This document shows positions 33,825 through 43,011 of a stretch of 45,833 nucleotides of DNA, piece after piece (position 1 is the first letter of the stretch; each line of letters opens with the position of its first letter). Under the pieces are notes generated by a model. The model saw nothing but the letters and a program-made list of their open reading frames with translations. It did no database searches and was not told where the DNA came from. The position numbers and the translations under genes were made by a program. The stretch comes from Chloroflexota bacterium. Lineage in GTDB: Bacteria; Chloroflexota; Dehalococcoidia; JACPPY01. Location: positions 1 to 45,833 of the forward strand of contig JACPPY010000028.1 in the NCBI GenBank assembly GCA_016190755.1, written 5' to 3'.

Positions 33825-35387
33825 GTGATCGTTTCAGATATGCTGGCGCAGAATGCACGCCTTTATCCGGAGGAGACCGCCCTCATCGAACTCCGGCCAA
33901 GCAAGAACTTCCACAATGCTATTACCTGGAGGGAATTCGATGCGCGGGCCAACCAGGCAGCTAACGCCCTGATCGAGATGGGGGTAAGAAAAGGCGATAA
34001 GGTCATGCATTGGATGACCAACTCTGTCGAGTGGCTTGAGGCCTACTTCGGCATACTCCGGACCGGCGCCTGGGCTGTCCCGCTCAACTTCCGCTTCACC
34101 AGCCAGGACCTCAAGTACTGCGCGGACATAGCCGAGGCCAGGACGCTGGTCCTGGGCGAAGAGTTCACGGAGAGGGTTTCTTCCATACGGAACGAGCTTC
34201 CTATCGACAGGTATATTTTTGTTGGGGAAGTGCCGCCGAAAGGTATGCTCAGCTTTGGATCTATAGTCGAGGCCTCCTCGTCGGAACCTCCTCGGGTAAA
34301 GTTCGGGCCGGATGATGAATGCGCCCTGTACTTCACTTCTGGCACCACCGGAGCGCCCAAACCGATATTGCTGACCCAGAAGAACCTGGAGTGCGCCGCC
34401 ATTACCGAGAACAGGAACCACCGCCAGACCCACGATGATAACTTCATACTAATACCACCTCTGTACCACACTGGGGCCAAGATGCACTGGTTCGGCAATC
34501 TGATCGTTGGTGGTAAAGGGACCATACTGGCTGAGTTCAGCCCCAAGAACCTCCTTGAAGCTGTGCACCGCGAGAAGGGCACGATCGCGTTTCTTCTTGT
34601 CCCGTGGGCCCAGGACGTGCTCACCGCTTTGGAACAAGGCGACCTGCGCCTGGAAGATTATGACCTCGGTTGCTGGCGGCTCATGCACATCGGTGCGCAA
34701 CCCGTTCCCCCCAGCCTGGTCCGTAGCTGGAAGCAGTGGTTCCCAAGCATGCAGTATGACACCAATTTTGGCCTGAGCGAGTCCGCGGGCCCGGGCTGTG
34801 TACATCTCGGCATCGAGAACGAGCATAAGGTGGGAGCCATCGGCAAGCCGGGCTACAACTGGCAGGCGCGCATCGTGGATGACTCCGGGCGTGATGTGCC
34901 TCGGGGACAGGTGGGCGAGCTCGTGGTCAAAGGGGACGGTGTGATGAAGGAGTACTACAAAAACCCGGGGTTGACGGCGAAGACCATTCGGGACGGCTGG
35001 CTGTTCACCGGGGATATGGGCCGGATAGATGAGGACGACTTTATCTGGCTGGTCGACCGCAAAAAGGACGTCATCATCACCGGAGGTGAGAATATTTACC
35101 CGGTTGAGGTTGAGAACATACTCCGCAGCCACCCCCGGGTAAATGATGCCGCGGTAATAGGCCGGCCTGACAAGCGCTTGGGAGAGATAGTGCTGGCGGT
35201 CATCGACCCGAAGCCTGGTGTGACGCTGATCGAGGATGAGATCAATGCCTTTTGTGAGCTGCACCTGCCACGGTACAAGCGGCCGAGGTGTGTCGTGTTT
35301 GACAAGGTGCCGCGCAATCCCACGGGCAAGATCGAGAAACCGAAGCTGCGCCAAAAGTACGGCGGCTCATTGTTTGAGAGCCCCTGA
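33825..35387 (+). CDS. AMP-forming acyl-CoA synthetase
   Basis: This 520-residue ANL-superfamily enzyme activates a carboxylic acid through an acyl-adenylate and then transfers it to CoA. Motifs in order: the P-loop LYFTSGTTGAPKPILLTQ (about 167-184), FGLSESAG (about 315), 'RDGWLFTGDMGRIDEDDFIWLVDRKKDVIITGGENIYPVEVE' (about 387-428, with the hinge Asp) and the catalytic Lys in PRNPTGKIEK near the end. Length is normal. The start is GTG with GAGG upstream. The sequence resembles medium- or long-chain fatty acid and cyclohexane-type ligases, and substrate cannot be fixed. It is followed 63 bp later by a second CoA ligase of another family. Confidence 0.93.
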   Translation: MIVSDMLAQNARLYPEETALIELRPSKNFHNAITWREFDARANQAANALIEMGVRKGDKVMHWMTNSVEWLEAYFGILRTGAWAVPLNFRFTSQDLKYCADIAEARTLVLGEEFTERVSSIRNELPIDRYIFVGEVPPKGMLSFGSIVEASSSEPPRVKFGPDDECALYFTSGTTGAPKPILLTQKNLECAAITENRNHRQTHDDNFILIPPLYHTGAKMHWFGNLIVGGKGTILAEFSPKNLLEAVHREKGTIAFLLVPWAQDVLTALEQGDLRLEDYDLGCWRLMHIGAQPVPPSLVRSWKQWFPSMQYDTNFGLSESAGPGCVHLGIENEHKVGAIGKPGYNWQARIVDDSGRDVPRGQVGELVVKGDGVMKEYYKNPGLTAKTIRDGWLFTGDMGRIDEDDFIWLVDRKKDVIITGGENIYPVEVENILRSHPRVNDAAVIGRPDKRLGEIVLAVIDPKPGVTLIEDEINAFCELHLPRYKRPRCVVFDKVPRNPTGKIEKPKLRQKYGGSLFESP

Positions 35388-35450
35388 GGGCCCCGACCTA
35401 ATATGGCCGGTTGAGATAGTACGCGGAATAAACAGGTCAGGAAGCAGGAA

Positions 35451-36779
35451 ATGAAGGACACGGAGCGATACTGGAACCCCCTTCTGGAGACACTCGACCA
35501 TGAGAAGCTGGAGAGGCTTCAGCTTAAGAAGTTCAAGGAGATATTCGGCTGGGCTTACGCTCACTCGAAGTTCTACCGGCAGCTATACGAGAGCGCCGAC
35601 ATTGGCCCCGGCGATATCAAGACGATGGACGATGTACGCAGGGTGCCCAAGGTTGAAAAATCTATGTTGCGGACAATCCAGAAAAAGGACCCGTTCCCAT
35701 ATGGGGATATTCTGGCTGTGCCGTTGGAACAGGTGACGGCATACCGGCAGACGAGCGGCACCACCGGACAGCCGGTGTACCAGGCGGACAACTGGCAAGA
35801 CTGGGAGCTGTGGGCCGAGTCTTGGGCCTACATTCTATACGCACAGGGCTACCGGGATACCGATCGCGTTTTCCTGCCGTTCGGCTATAATGTCTTCGTT
35901 GCTTTTTGGGCTGCACATTACGCCGCCGAGAAGCTGGGCTGCGAGGTCGTGCCCGGGGGCGTGCTGGATACTGAGGCCAGGATACTCAAGATGCAGGAAC
36001 TCAAGGCTACAGCCTTCATGGCCACGCCCACCTACGTATTGGGAATGGCCGACACGGCAAGGAAGAAGCTGGGCATAGACCCGAGAGACCTCAAGATAAA
36101 AAAGATCACTGTGGCTGGAGAGCCGGGCGGCAGCATACCTGCTACACGGAAACGCATGGAGGATGCGTGGGGAGCCAAGGTCTACGACCACGCGGGAGCT
36201 ACCGAGATAGGCGCCTGGAGCTACGAATGCCAGGAGCAGGCGGGCCTGCACGTGAATGAAGGATTGTTCCTGGTCGAAATAGAGGACGTTAATACTGGCA
36301 AGCCAATAACCGAGCCCGGCAAACAGGGGAAGATGGTGATAACCAATCTCAACCGTGTTGCCCAACCATGCATCAGGTTTGACTCCAAGGATATCATCGA
36401 GTGGAACCCGGCACGTTGTGGTTGCGGCCGGACATTCAGGTTGCTCAAGGGTGGCATTACCGGCCGCTCGGACGATATCACCAAGGTAAAAGGAGTTCTG
36501 CTAGCGCCGTCATCCATCGAAGAGGTTATCCGCAGTATTCCCGAGCTTGGCGATGAATACGAAGTCATCGTGACCAAAAAGGGAGACATAGATGACATCA
36601 CCCTGAAGGTGGAATTGGCTGCCGGACAGGAGAAAGAGCGGGCGGCAGTAGAAGCCAGTCTGGTGGACCAGCTACGGTTGAAGACGAACCTGAGATACAA
36701 CATCGAGTTCCATCCCTACGGCGTTTTGCCTCGGTACGAGGTAAAAGCCAAGAGATTCAAAGACCTGAGGCACAAGTAG
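35451..36779 (+). CDS. Phenylacetate-CoA ligase-like enzyme (PaaK family)
   Basis: This 442-residue protein shows the PaaK pattern: 'AYAHSKFYRQLYESADIGPGDI' near the N-terminus, the ATP loop 'QTSGTTGQPVY' (about 101-111), 'MATPTYVLGMADTARK', 'VAGEPGGSIPATRKRMEDAWGAKVYDHAGATEIGAW', and the C-terminal 'LKGGITGRSDDITKVKGVLLAPSSIEE'. The family forms aryl- or acyl-CoA thioesters by way of adenylates. Without other phenylacetate genes the substrate may be another aromatic or short acid. It is co-directional with the preceding acyl-CoA synthetase and followed 2 bp later by a small gene. Confidence 0.92.
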   Translation: MKDTERYWNPLLETLDHEKLERLQLKKFKEIFGWAYAHSKFYRQLYESADIGPGDIKTMDDVRRVPKVEKSMLRTIQKKDPFPYGDILAVPLEQVTAYRQTSGTTGQPVYQADNWQDWELWAESWAYILYAQGYRDTDRVFLPFGYNVFVAFWAAHYAAEKLGCEVVPGGVLDTEARILKMQELKATAFMATPTYVLGMADTARKKLGIDPRDLKIKKITVAGEPGGSIPATRKRMEDAWGAKVYDHAGATEIGAWSYECQEQAGLHVNEGLFLVEIEDVNTGKPITEPGKQGKMVITNLNRVAQPCIRFDSKDIIEWNPARCGCGRTFRLLKGGITGRSDDITKVKGVLLAPSSIEEVIRSIPELGDEYEVIVTKKGDIDDITLKVELAAGQEKERAAVEASLVDQLRLKTNLRYNIEFHPYGVLPRYEVKAKRFKDLRHK

Positions 36780-36781
36780 AT

Positions 36782-36961
36782 ATGGGACAAACGGAAGCAA
36801 AGCGAATGGCGATGGCAGTCGAGGCCATCCGGAAAGCCGCCGAGGAGCTAAAAGCCAGGTCGAATGGCAACCAGGCCGTTATCAGGAACGTCGACCGCAT
36901 TCTGGCCAACGTCAGGATGCTGGAGATAAATGTCTGCGACCTGGTGGACGTGATCGGCTAG
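36782..36961 (+). CDS. Small helical protein (59 residues)
   Basis: An ATG two bases after the stop of the PaaK-like gene opens a 59-codon frame ending in TAG at 36961. The product begins MGQTEAKRMAMAVEAIRKAA and continues through 'VDRILANVRMLEINVCDLVDVI'. It looks wholly alpha-helical with heptad-like spacing of Ala, Ile, Leu and Val, so a small dimer or a partner-binding helix pair is likely. The near-zero spacing indicates translational coupling to the ligase. I do not recognise the family. The hairpin after it fits the end of the operon. Confidence 0.55.
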   Translation: MGQTEAKRMAMAVEAIRKAAEELKARSNGNQAVIRNVDRILANVRMLEINVCDLVDVIG

Positions 36962-36963
36962 GC

Positions 36964-36980
36964 CGCCCGCGTATCGGGCG
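36964..36980 (+). terminator. Hairpin between convergent genes, possible terminator
   Basis: CGCCCG-cgtat-CGGGCG is a perfect 6-bp GC stem with a 5-nt loop, placed 2 bp after the stop of the small gene and facing hslU. Only two T residues follow, so as an intrinsic terminator it is imperfect. Confidence 0.4.
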
Positions 36981-37035
36981 TTACAGCAATGGCCTGAGCC
37001 CTGTACTTTGCCATGTAGAAGCAGGAGGCCTCCCT

Positions 37036-38454
37036 TTAAAGTATGTAACGGCTCAGGTCTTCGTCCTTCACCAGTTTTCCGACCCGTTGCGAGACGTAGG
37101 CAGAGTCTATTGTTACAGTTTCGCCCTTATGCTCTGGAGCGCTGAAGTTGATCTCTTCCAGGACTTTCTCAACCAGCGTGTTGAGGCGCCGGGCCCCGAT
37201 GTTGTCCATGCGGTCGTTCATTAGCGCTGCCATGCGGGAAATCTCCCTGATCCCGTCCGGGGTGAACTCAACTTTCACGCCCTCTGTAGCCAGCAACGCC
37301 TGGTATTGCCTGGTGAGGGCGTTTTCGGGCTCGGTCAGTATCCTGGCGAGATCTTCTTCGCTCAGTTTGCTCAGTTCCACGCGGAGCGGGAAACGGCCCT
37401 GAAGCTCAGGTATCAACTCGGAGGGCTTGTTCTGGTAGAAGCAGCCTGCGGCAATGAATAGTATGTGGTCCGTTTTGACTGGGCCATACCTGGTCATGAC
37501 CGTAGAGCCTTCCACCAGGGGAAGCAGATCACGCTGGACGCCCTCTCCGGATACGTCGCGGCCCACCTCGACCCTCGGGCCCACGAGCTTATCTAGTTCG
37601 TCAATGAATACGACGCCATCATCCTCAACCTGGCGCAATGCGTGATCGATTACCTGGCCGAAGTCGAGCAGCTTCCCGGCCTCCTCCCTGGTGAGGATGC
37701 GCCGGGCCTCCCTGACTGAGACCTTGCGGCGATGTCGCTGTGTGCCGTAGCTGCGTGCATCAGCCGTCTCGGTATAGTCACCGTGGTAGCCGTCGGACTC
37801 AATGCCGCCGGTGTAATCCGGGTACGGCAAAGGGTCGGCTTCCTCGTTGACATCTATCTCGATCAACTGATCATCCAGTTCGCGGTTTTTCAGCAGGCCA
37901 GCCACAATCTGGCGCGTGCGCCTGCTGGTAGACAGGCTGCGGGACTCATATAGCTTCGCTATGCTGGCGACAGCTTTCTTGTCGCTGCTATTCCGTGTGC
38001 CAGCCGCCGCAGTCTGTGTGGCCTTACGACCCCGGTCTATTTGCTGGCAAACGTAGTTCACAAGCCTCTCCGCGGCAAGGCTCTCAGCCTTGTCTTCGAC
38101 CTCTTTCAATTTTTCTTCGTATACCTTGTTGACCGAGGTCTCGACAAGGTCGGTGACGATCGAGTCCACGTCCCGGCCGACGTATCCGACCTCGGTGAAC
38201 TTGGTGGCTTCTACCTTCGTGAATGGGGCGTCAACAAGGGCCGCGATGCGACGAGCTATCTCTGTCTTTCCCACGCCGGTAGGTCCTATGAGAACTATGT
38301 TCTTGGGCATGACCTCCCGACGCATGATGGGATCGAGCCTCCGGCGGCGCTCGCGATTGCAGAGGGCGACCGCCACTGCACGCTTGGCTTCGTGCTGTCC
38401 CACTATATATTTGTTTAACTCATCGACTATGAGCCGTGGGGTGAGTGTTGCCAA
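37036..38454 (-). CDS. hslU: HslU, ATPase subunit of the HslUV protease
   Basis: This 472-residue AAA+ unfoldase feeds proteins to the HslV peptidase. The Walker A is GPTGVGKT (57-64), the pore loop GYVGRD (90-95), Walker B 'VVFIDELDKL', and the arginine region 'ELQGRFPLRVELSKL'. The variable I-domain (about 110-245) is present. The extreme C-terminus 'LSRYIL' has the hydrophobic tail that docks into HslV and switches it on, so a working partner is expected. hslV is normally just upstream in the same operon, but the region upstream of this gene (38455-38937) holds no gene. The ATG is at 38454. Confidence 0.95.
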   Translation of the reverse strand: MATLTPRLIVDELNKYIVGQHEAKRAVAVALCNRERRRRLDPIMRREVMPKNIVLIGPTGVGKTEIARRIAALVDAPFTKVEATKFTEVGYVGRDVDSIVTDLVETSVNKVYEEKLKEVEDKAESLAAERLVNYVCQQIDRGRKATQTAAAGTRNSSDKKAVASIAKLYESRSLSTSRRTRQIVAGLLKNRELDDQLIEIDVNEEADPLPYPDYTGGIESDGYHGDYTETADARSYGTQRHRRKVSVREARRILTREEAGKLLDFGQVIDHALRQVEDDGVVFIDELDKLVGPRVEVGRDVSGEGVQRDLLPLVEGSTVMTRYGPVKTDHILFIAAGCFYQNKPSELIPELQGRFPLRVELSKLSEEDLARILTEPENALTRQYQALLATEGVKVEFTPDGIREISRMAALMNDRMDNIGARRLNTLVEKVLEEINFSAPEHKGETVTIDSAYVSQRVGKLVKDEDLSRYIL

Positions 38455-38937
38455 CTTGATCTTCCTCCTGAATCCAACATATGGCGCCGCGTGGCTACGT
38501 TTGGGGGTGAGTGTGCGCCAGGGAAACGCTTCTGGCGTATATCAGTTTAGCACGAGGTCTATGGTAGAGCAAACGAGATAGGGCCGTGGCAGATTGCTAT
38601 TAGAGGCCTATCTGTCACAAAAATAAAATGCCTTGTCGGCCATGGCGCAGCAGTGCGGGCTCCCAAAGGTGTGATGGAAACGCAAAGAAATAAGCTGCTC
38701 CGGCGCACTGCCCGAGGGAGGCCGTATTATAGTCCAACGGGGTGCCTGTAAGTTTTGTGGCACGGCGTTCCCGGCCGACAGCAAGGAAGCACACAGGACG
38801 AATACGGCATGGATTTCATCTTCTTGACACCGCACAGTCGAATGGGTATAGTGAGAAAATTGAATAGCTTTGCCGCGATGTTCTTGAGACATTGCGAGCA
38901 CTGATTCGGGTGGGCAAAGAAAGGTTTAAGAAAGCAG
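38455..38937. other. Intergenic region between divergent hslU and rny
   Basis: No credible gene lies in these 483 bp. In particular there is no HslV-like frame (no N-terminal Thr-Thr signature on either strand). The right part contains a strong promoter pointing to rny. I see no clear RNA gene or terminator. Confidence 0.5.
38824..38852 (+). promoter_or_regulatory. Strong sigma-70 promoter of the rny operon
   Basis: TTGACA (38824-38829), a 17-nt spacer, and TATAGT (38847-38852): perfect -35 and 5 of 6 in the -10. The start would be near 38859, about 80 nt before the rny ATG. Confidence 0.72.
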
Positions 38938-40482
38938 ATGATACAGGTCAACCAGCTATTGTTGATCATAGTTACCATCGCCCTCCTTTTCCTGGCCCTG
39001 GGTGGTGTGGGGGCGTACTTTGCCCTGCAGGTCCTTAACAATCGGAAGGTGCGCGACGCGGAAAGAAAAGCTGAGAGCCTCGTAAGCGAGGCCAAAGAGA
39101 AGAAGCAGCAACTACTTCTGGAGGCCACCGAAGAGGCGGTAAAGGCACGTGCGGCGATTGAGTCTGAGTATAGAGAGCGGCGCGCCGAGCTACAGCGTAT
39201 CGAGAAGCGGATGACGCAGAAGGAAGAGACGCTGGAACGCAAGCTGGACGGCGTTGAGCGCCGTGAAGCCAGCATCGCGCACAAAGAGAAAGAGTTGGAC
39301 GACCTGCGGGTGGAGATTAAATCGGCAAGGGACAGGCAATTGGAGCAACTGGAGAAGGTCTCCGGCATGAGCACTGGCGAGGCGAAGCAACTCCTGTTCG
39401 AGGCCGTGGAGAAAGAAATACAGGGCGAGGCCTCGCGGCGTCTCCACGAGTGGGAAACCAAGCTGAAAGAAGAGGCCGATGAGAGGGCGCAACAGGTGCT
39501 TTCCTCAGTTATTCAACGATGCGCCACCGACGTTGTGGCCGAGGTCTCAGTCTCCGTTGTGCCGCTGCCCAGCGAGGAAATGAAGGGCAGATTAATTGGC
39601 CGCGAAGGCAGGAACATAAGGGCGCTGGAGCAAGCCACTGGCGTAGACTTGATTGTGGATGATACCCCGGAAACCGTTACTCTATCATCCTTCGACGGGG
39701 TGAGGCGAGAGATCGCCCGCTTGGCGCTGACCAAGCTGATGGTGGACGGCCGCATACATCCGGCGCGAATAGAAGAGCTTGTGGCTAAGGCCAAAGCTGA
39801 GGTGGAGTCCACTATCCGCACCGAGGGTGAGCAGGCGGCCTACAAGACAGGTGTGCAAGGCCTGCATCCCGAGCTTATCAAGCTCATAGGACGGTTGAAG
39901 TACCGCAGCAGCTATGGCCAAAACGTCCTGATGCACAGTATTGAGGTGGCGCATATCTCCGGTATGATCGCCGCTGAACTGGGCGCTGATATCAGGCTGG
40001 CGAAGAAGGCAGGCCTGCTGCATGATGTCGGCAAGGCGGTGGACCATGAGGTAGAGGGACCCCACGCCCGTATCGGAGCTGATATCGTCAAGCAGTGGGA
40101 GAAGTCCCCTGAGATATCTCAGGCTGTTGGCGAACACCACGGCGAGGCGCCGTCAACCAGCATACTCGGTTTCATCGTTTCTGCGGCTGACGCCATAAGT
40201 GGCTCGAGGCCTGGAGCCAGACGCGAGTCTGTGGAACAATACGTCAAGCGCCTGGAAGCAGTAGAGAGCGTGGCCAAGGCCTTCTCCGGCGTGGCCAAGG
40301 CTTTCGCCATCCAGGCAGGGCGGGAAGTTCGAATAATGGTCAAACCGGAAGATATAGATGATCTGGGCGCCATGCGCCTAGCACGTGACGTGGTCAAGAG
40401 GTTGGAGGAAACGCTCGAGTACCCGGGACAAATTAAAGTTACGGTGATTCGGGAGACGAGAGCAGTGGACTACGCCAAGTAG
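38938..40482 (+). CDS. rny: Ribonuclease Y
   Basis: This 514-residue membrane-anchored endoribonuclease starts bulk mRNA decay. Residues about 5-27 form the N-terminal membrane helix, followed by a long charged coiled coil (about 35-200, rich in Glu, Lys, Arg). The KH domain is marked by [20 protein letters not shown] (about 217-236), and the HD domain by [11 protein letters not shown] and [12 protein letters not shown] (metal-binding His-Asp). The C-terminus '[26 protein letters not shown]' is the family's normal end. Length is typical (about 510-520). It heads a run of co-directional genes, with ymdB next, an arrangement seen in many bacteria. Confidence 0.96.
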   Translation: MIQVNQLLLIIVTIALLFLALGGVGAYFALQVLNNRKVRDAERKAESLVSEAKEKKQQLLLEATEEAVKARAAIESEYRERRAELQRIEKRMTQKEETLERKLDGVERREASIAHKEKELDDLRVEIKSARDRQLEQLEKVSGMSTGEAKQLLFEAVEKEIQGEASRRLHEWETKLKEEADERAQQVLSSVIQRCATDVVAEVSVSVVPLPSEEMKGRLIGREGRNIRALEQATGVDLIVDDTPETVTLSSFDGVRREIARLALTKLMVDGRIHPARIEELVAKAKAEVESTIRTEGEQAAYKTGVQGLHPELIKLIGRLKYRSSYGQNVLMHSIEVAHISGMIAAELGADIRLAKKAGLLHDVGKAVDHEVEGPHARIGADIVKQWEKSPEISQAVGEHHGEAPSTSILGFIVSAADAISGSRPGARRESVEQYVKRLEAVESVAKAFSGVAKAFAIQAGREVRIMVKPEDIDDLGAMRLARDVVKRLEETLEYPGQIKVTVIRETRAVDYAK

Positions 40483-40535
40483 CATGTCTGCGGAAACCTT
40501 TTCACATCTTGACGAAAAGGCAATCTGGAGTCATC

Positions 40536-41303
40536 TTGCGAATACTGGCTACGGGCGACCTCGTAGGCCGCCCGGGTAGATATGCGCTTCAAGTCCTGTT
40601 GCCACAACTCAGAACCGAGCTGGGGCTGGACTTGGTCATCGCCAATGGTGAGAACCTGGCCGGCGGAGTTGGCATAACGCCGGACACCGCCCGTGAAGTC
40701 CTGGGCTATGGTGTTGATGTCATTACCACGGGCAACCACGTCTGGTTACACAAGGACATCATCCCTTACATCGACAGCGGAGCGCCTATAGTTCGTCCGA
40801 TGAACTACCCTCCAGGAGTTCCTGGGAGGGGATATCTGGAAAAAAACGGCGTAATAGTAGCAAACCTTATCGGACAGACCTTCATGGGGAGTTTTGATTG
40901 TCCCTTCCGGGCTATGGATCACATGTTGTCCAAGCTTGGCAGCAGTCCACACATCATATTTGTGGACTTTCATGCTGAAGCCACTTCGGAAAAAGTGGCA
41001 ATGGGTAGATACCTGGACGGCCGGGTCACTGCCGTGCTTGGCACCCATACCCACGTCGGTACGATAGATTCCATGTTGCTGCCCGGCGGCACGGCATATG
41101 TCACGGATATCGGCATGACCGGGCCTATGGACTCCGTAATAGGTGACGACGTGGATGCTGTTCTGGAGAGGTTCCTGACCAAGATGCCCCGGCGTATCAC
41201 AGTTGGTGGTGGCAAGACTATCTTTAACGCGATGCTGGTAGATGTCGACCCGGCGACAGGCCAGGCTAAGGGCATACGTCGTATACAGAGAGAAGTGGAA
41301 TGA
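40536..41303 (+). CDS. ymdB: YmdB-type metallophosphoesterase (TIGR00282 family)
   Basis: The start is set at the TTG at 40536, with TGGAG 5 nt upstream, giving 255 residues. A TTG at 40509 would add 9 residues without a ribosome-binding site. The di-metal site motifs are present: ILATGDLVGRPGR (Asp8), NGENLAGG, TGNHVWLHKD, VDFHAEATSEK and GTHTHVGTID. YmdB of Bacillus is a phosphodiesterase active on 2',3'-cyclic nucleotides and affects biofilm and sporulation. Its linkage with rny suggests a role in RNA turnover. The end overlaps the PHP gene by 4 nt. Confidence 0.92.
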   Translation: MRILATGDLVGRPGRYALQVLLPQLRTELGLDLVIANGENLAGGVGITPDTAREVLGYGVDVITTGNHVWLHKDIIPYIDSGAPIVRPMNYPPGVPGRGYLEKNGVIVANLIGQTFMGSFDCPFRAMDHMLSKLGSSPHIIFVDFHAEATSEKVAMGRYLDGRVTAVLGTHTHVGTIDSMLLPGGTAYVTDIGMTGPMDSVIGDDVDAVLERFLTKMPRRITVGGGKTIFNAMLVDVDPATGQAKGIRRIQREVE

Positions 41304-42178
41304 AGCTGAAGGCCGACTTGCACGTTCATACTACTGCCTCTGACGGACGACTCACGCCTGTGGAGTTGGTGCGTATGGCGAGGAAAGAGGAACTCTCGGT
41401 GCTCGCCGTCACGGACCATGACTCCGTGAGCGGAGTGTCGGCGGCACTTGACGAAGCCAGGGACACCGACCTGCTGGTGCTGCCCGGCGTCGAGATAAAC
41501 ACAGACGTCCCCGGGGCCGAAGTGCATGTCCTCGGCTATTGCATCGATTACTGCTGCGGCGAGCTTTCCGCAGTGCTAGAGAACTTGTGCCGGGAACGTC
41601 TCATACGGGGCCAGAAGATGGTGTCCCGACTGGCGGCGCTGGGCATGCCGGTTAGCTGGAAACACGTGCAGGACCTGGCTGGGGGTGGGGTGGTGGGGCG
41701 GCCGCACATAGCCCAGGCGCTTCTCGAGGCAGGCCATGTGCAATCCTTGGCTGAGGCCTTCCAGAAGTATCTGGGCCGCGAGGGGCCTGTGTATGTCGAG
41801 CGTGAAAAGGTGTCGCCTGTGGAGGCGGTCAGGCTTGTCAATCGTTCCGGGGGTTTTGCCGTGCTGGCGCATCCGCACAGCTTCGGCCTTCACCGTCTGG
41901 ATGAGATACTGGGCCCTCTGATGTCATCCGGACTCTCGGGTGTTGAAACGTATTACAATGGGTTTGGGTCCTATGACGTTGAATCCCTCGTGGCCATGGC
42001 CGACGAGAACGGGCTGCTGGCGACCGGAGGCAGTGATTTCCACTGCCTGGGCACGCCGGATGAGACTCCGTTGGGAGGGGTCGACATGCCCCAGGACCGC
42101 CTGGAGAAGTTCCTTGCCAAGGCCAGAGAGCATATGCCGGACTTATTCAAAACATGGACTTTGACTGCGTACCAGTAG
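41300..42178 (+). CDS. PHP-domain phosphoesterase (RNase AM / nucleoside bisphosphate phosphatase-like)
   Basis: This 292-residue protein starts MKLKADLHVHTTASDGRLTP (His8, His10 metal ligands), with VTDHDSVSG, LPGVEI, GRPHIAQAL, LAHPHSFG and GGSDFHC in the order of the YciV/TrpH family. Characterised relatives remove phosphate from 3',5'-nucleoside bisphosphates and trim 5' ends of RNA, which fits the position after rny and ymdB. The ATG overlaps the TGA of ymdB (ATGA), so they are translationally coupled. Its own 3' end overlaps the next gene by 25 nt. Confidence 0.9.
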   Translation: MKLKADLHVHTTASDGRLTPVELVRMARKEELSVLAVTDHDSVSGVSAALDEARDTDLLVLPGVEINTDVPGAEVHVLGYCIDYCCGELSAVLENLCRERLIRGQKMVSRLAALGMPVSWKHVQDLAGGGVVGRPHIAQALLEAGHVQSLAEAFQKYLGREGPVYVEREKVSPVEAVRLVNRSGGFAVLAHPHSFGLHRLDEILGPLMSSGLSGVETYYNGFGSYDVESLVAMADENGLLATGGSDFHCLGTPDETPLGGVDMPQDRLEKFLAKAREHMPDLFKTWTLTAYQ

Positions 42179-43011
42179 GCTTCAAGAGCAAAGGACATAA
42201 GCTATCCGGCGAGATGTTCGTTCCCGACATCCCTGGCAGTCATCCGGGTGTGGTGCTCTGCCATGGCCTGGGGGCTGACCGGAGAGCCGTACGACCGGCG
42301 GCCTTGGAGCTCGTCAAACAGGGGATGGCGGTCCTTATCTTTGACTTTTCCGGCCACGGCAGGAGTGGCGGTATCTACGACGGCGACTCCAAGCCCGATG
42401 TAATAGCTGCTTTCAACTACCTTGCGGGGTCGGGCAGTGTGGAGCCGGCGCGCGTGGCTATCGCAGGCCATAGCATGGGTGCCGGGGCCGCCATACAAGC
42501 GGCGGCGGTCATTCGGGGCGTCTCGGCATTGGCTGTGCTTTCTTGCCCACCGGATAAATCGGAATTGAGACCTGAAGACCCGTCCTGGGAAGTATATGAA
42601 GCGCTGGCCAAGCAGGGAGTCGTAGAGTACCCCAGGCATGGCCCTCTCCCGTGGGTGCGTGGTCCGGCAACGATACCTTCCTGGTTGTGGATGAAGGTGC
42701 GTGGATACAGGCTGTCCATAGACTGGAGCCAAATGGACGAAATGGGTGGGAAGGGAGAGTTGTCGCAAGCCCTGGCGCATGTTGAGCCGATTCCCATCTT
42801 ATTTGTGCACTGCCGCAATGACATGATTTCGCCTTATGATAGCATGGCGAAAATGTACGAGATGACCAGGCCGCCCAAGCAGCTGATAATACACGAGACA
42901 GGATTCCACGCCGCACCCCTTATGCGGGGCAAGTTGAGGAAACAGTGGGTAGCTTGGCTTGCCTCAGCCTTGATGCAAAAGAACGGGCCTCGGGTGCATG
43001 CATGCTCCTGA
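42154..43011 (+). CDS. Alpha/beta hydrolase
   Basis: This 285-residue protein has the alpha/beta-hydrolase fold with oxyanion turn VLCHGLGADRRAV (34-46), nucleophile Ser107 in GHSMGAG, an acid in 'HCRNDMISPYD', and His in 'ETGFHAAP'. It resembles the serine aminopeptidase S33 / dienelactone hydrolase-like group, with an insertion or lid around 'PRHGPLPWVRGPATIPSWLWMK'. No signal peptide is visible, so it is cytosolic. The substrate is unknown (ester, thioester or peptide). It overlaps the PHP gene at its start by 25 nt and plsY at its end by 10 nt. Confidence 0.88.
   Translation: MDFDCVPVGFKSKGHKLSGEMFVPDIPGSHPGVVLCHGLGADRRAVRPAALELVKQGMAVLIFDFSGHGRSGGIYDGDSKPDVIAAFNYLAGSGSVEPARVAIAGHSMGAGAAIQAAAVIRGVSALAVLSCPPDKSELRPEDPSWEVYEALAKQGVVEYPRHGPLPWVRGPATIPSWLWMKVRGYRLSIDWSQMDEMGGKGELSQALAHVEPIPILFVHCRNDMISPYDSMAKMYEMTRPPKQLIIHETGFHAAPLMRGKLRKQWVAWLASALMQKNGPRVHACS

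Noticed and set aside
38727-39461. Long minus-strand Ser/Arg-rich frame across the start of rny
   Set aside because: It is antisense to the coiled-coil coding region, whose Glu/Lys codons give open frames on the other strand.
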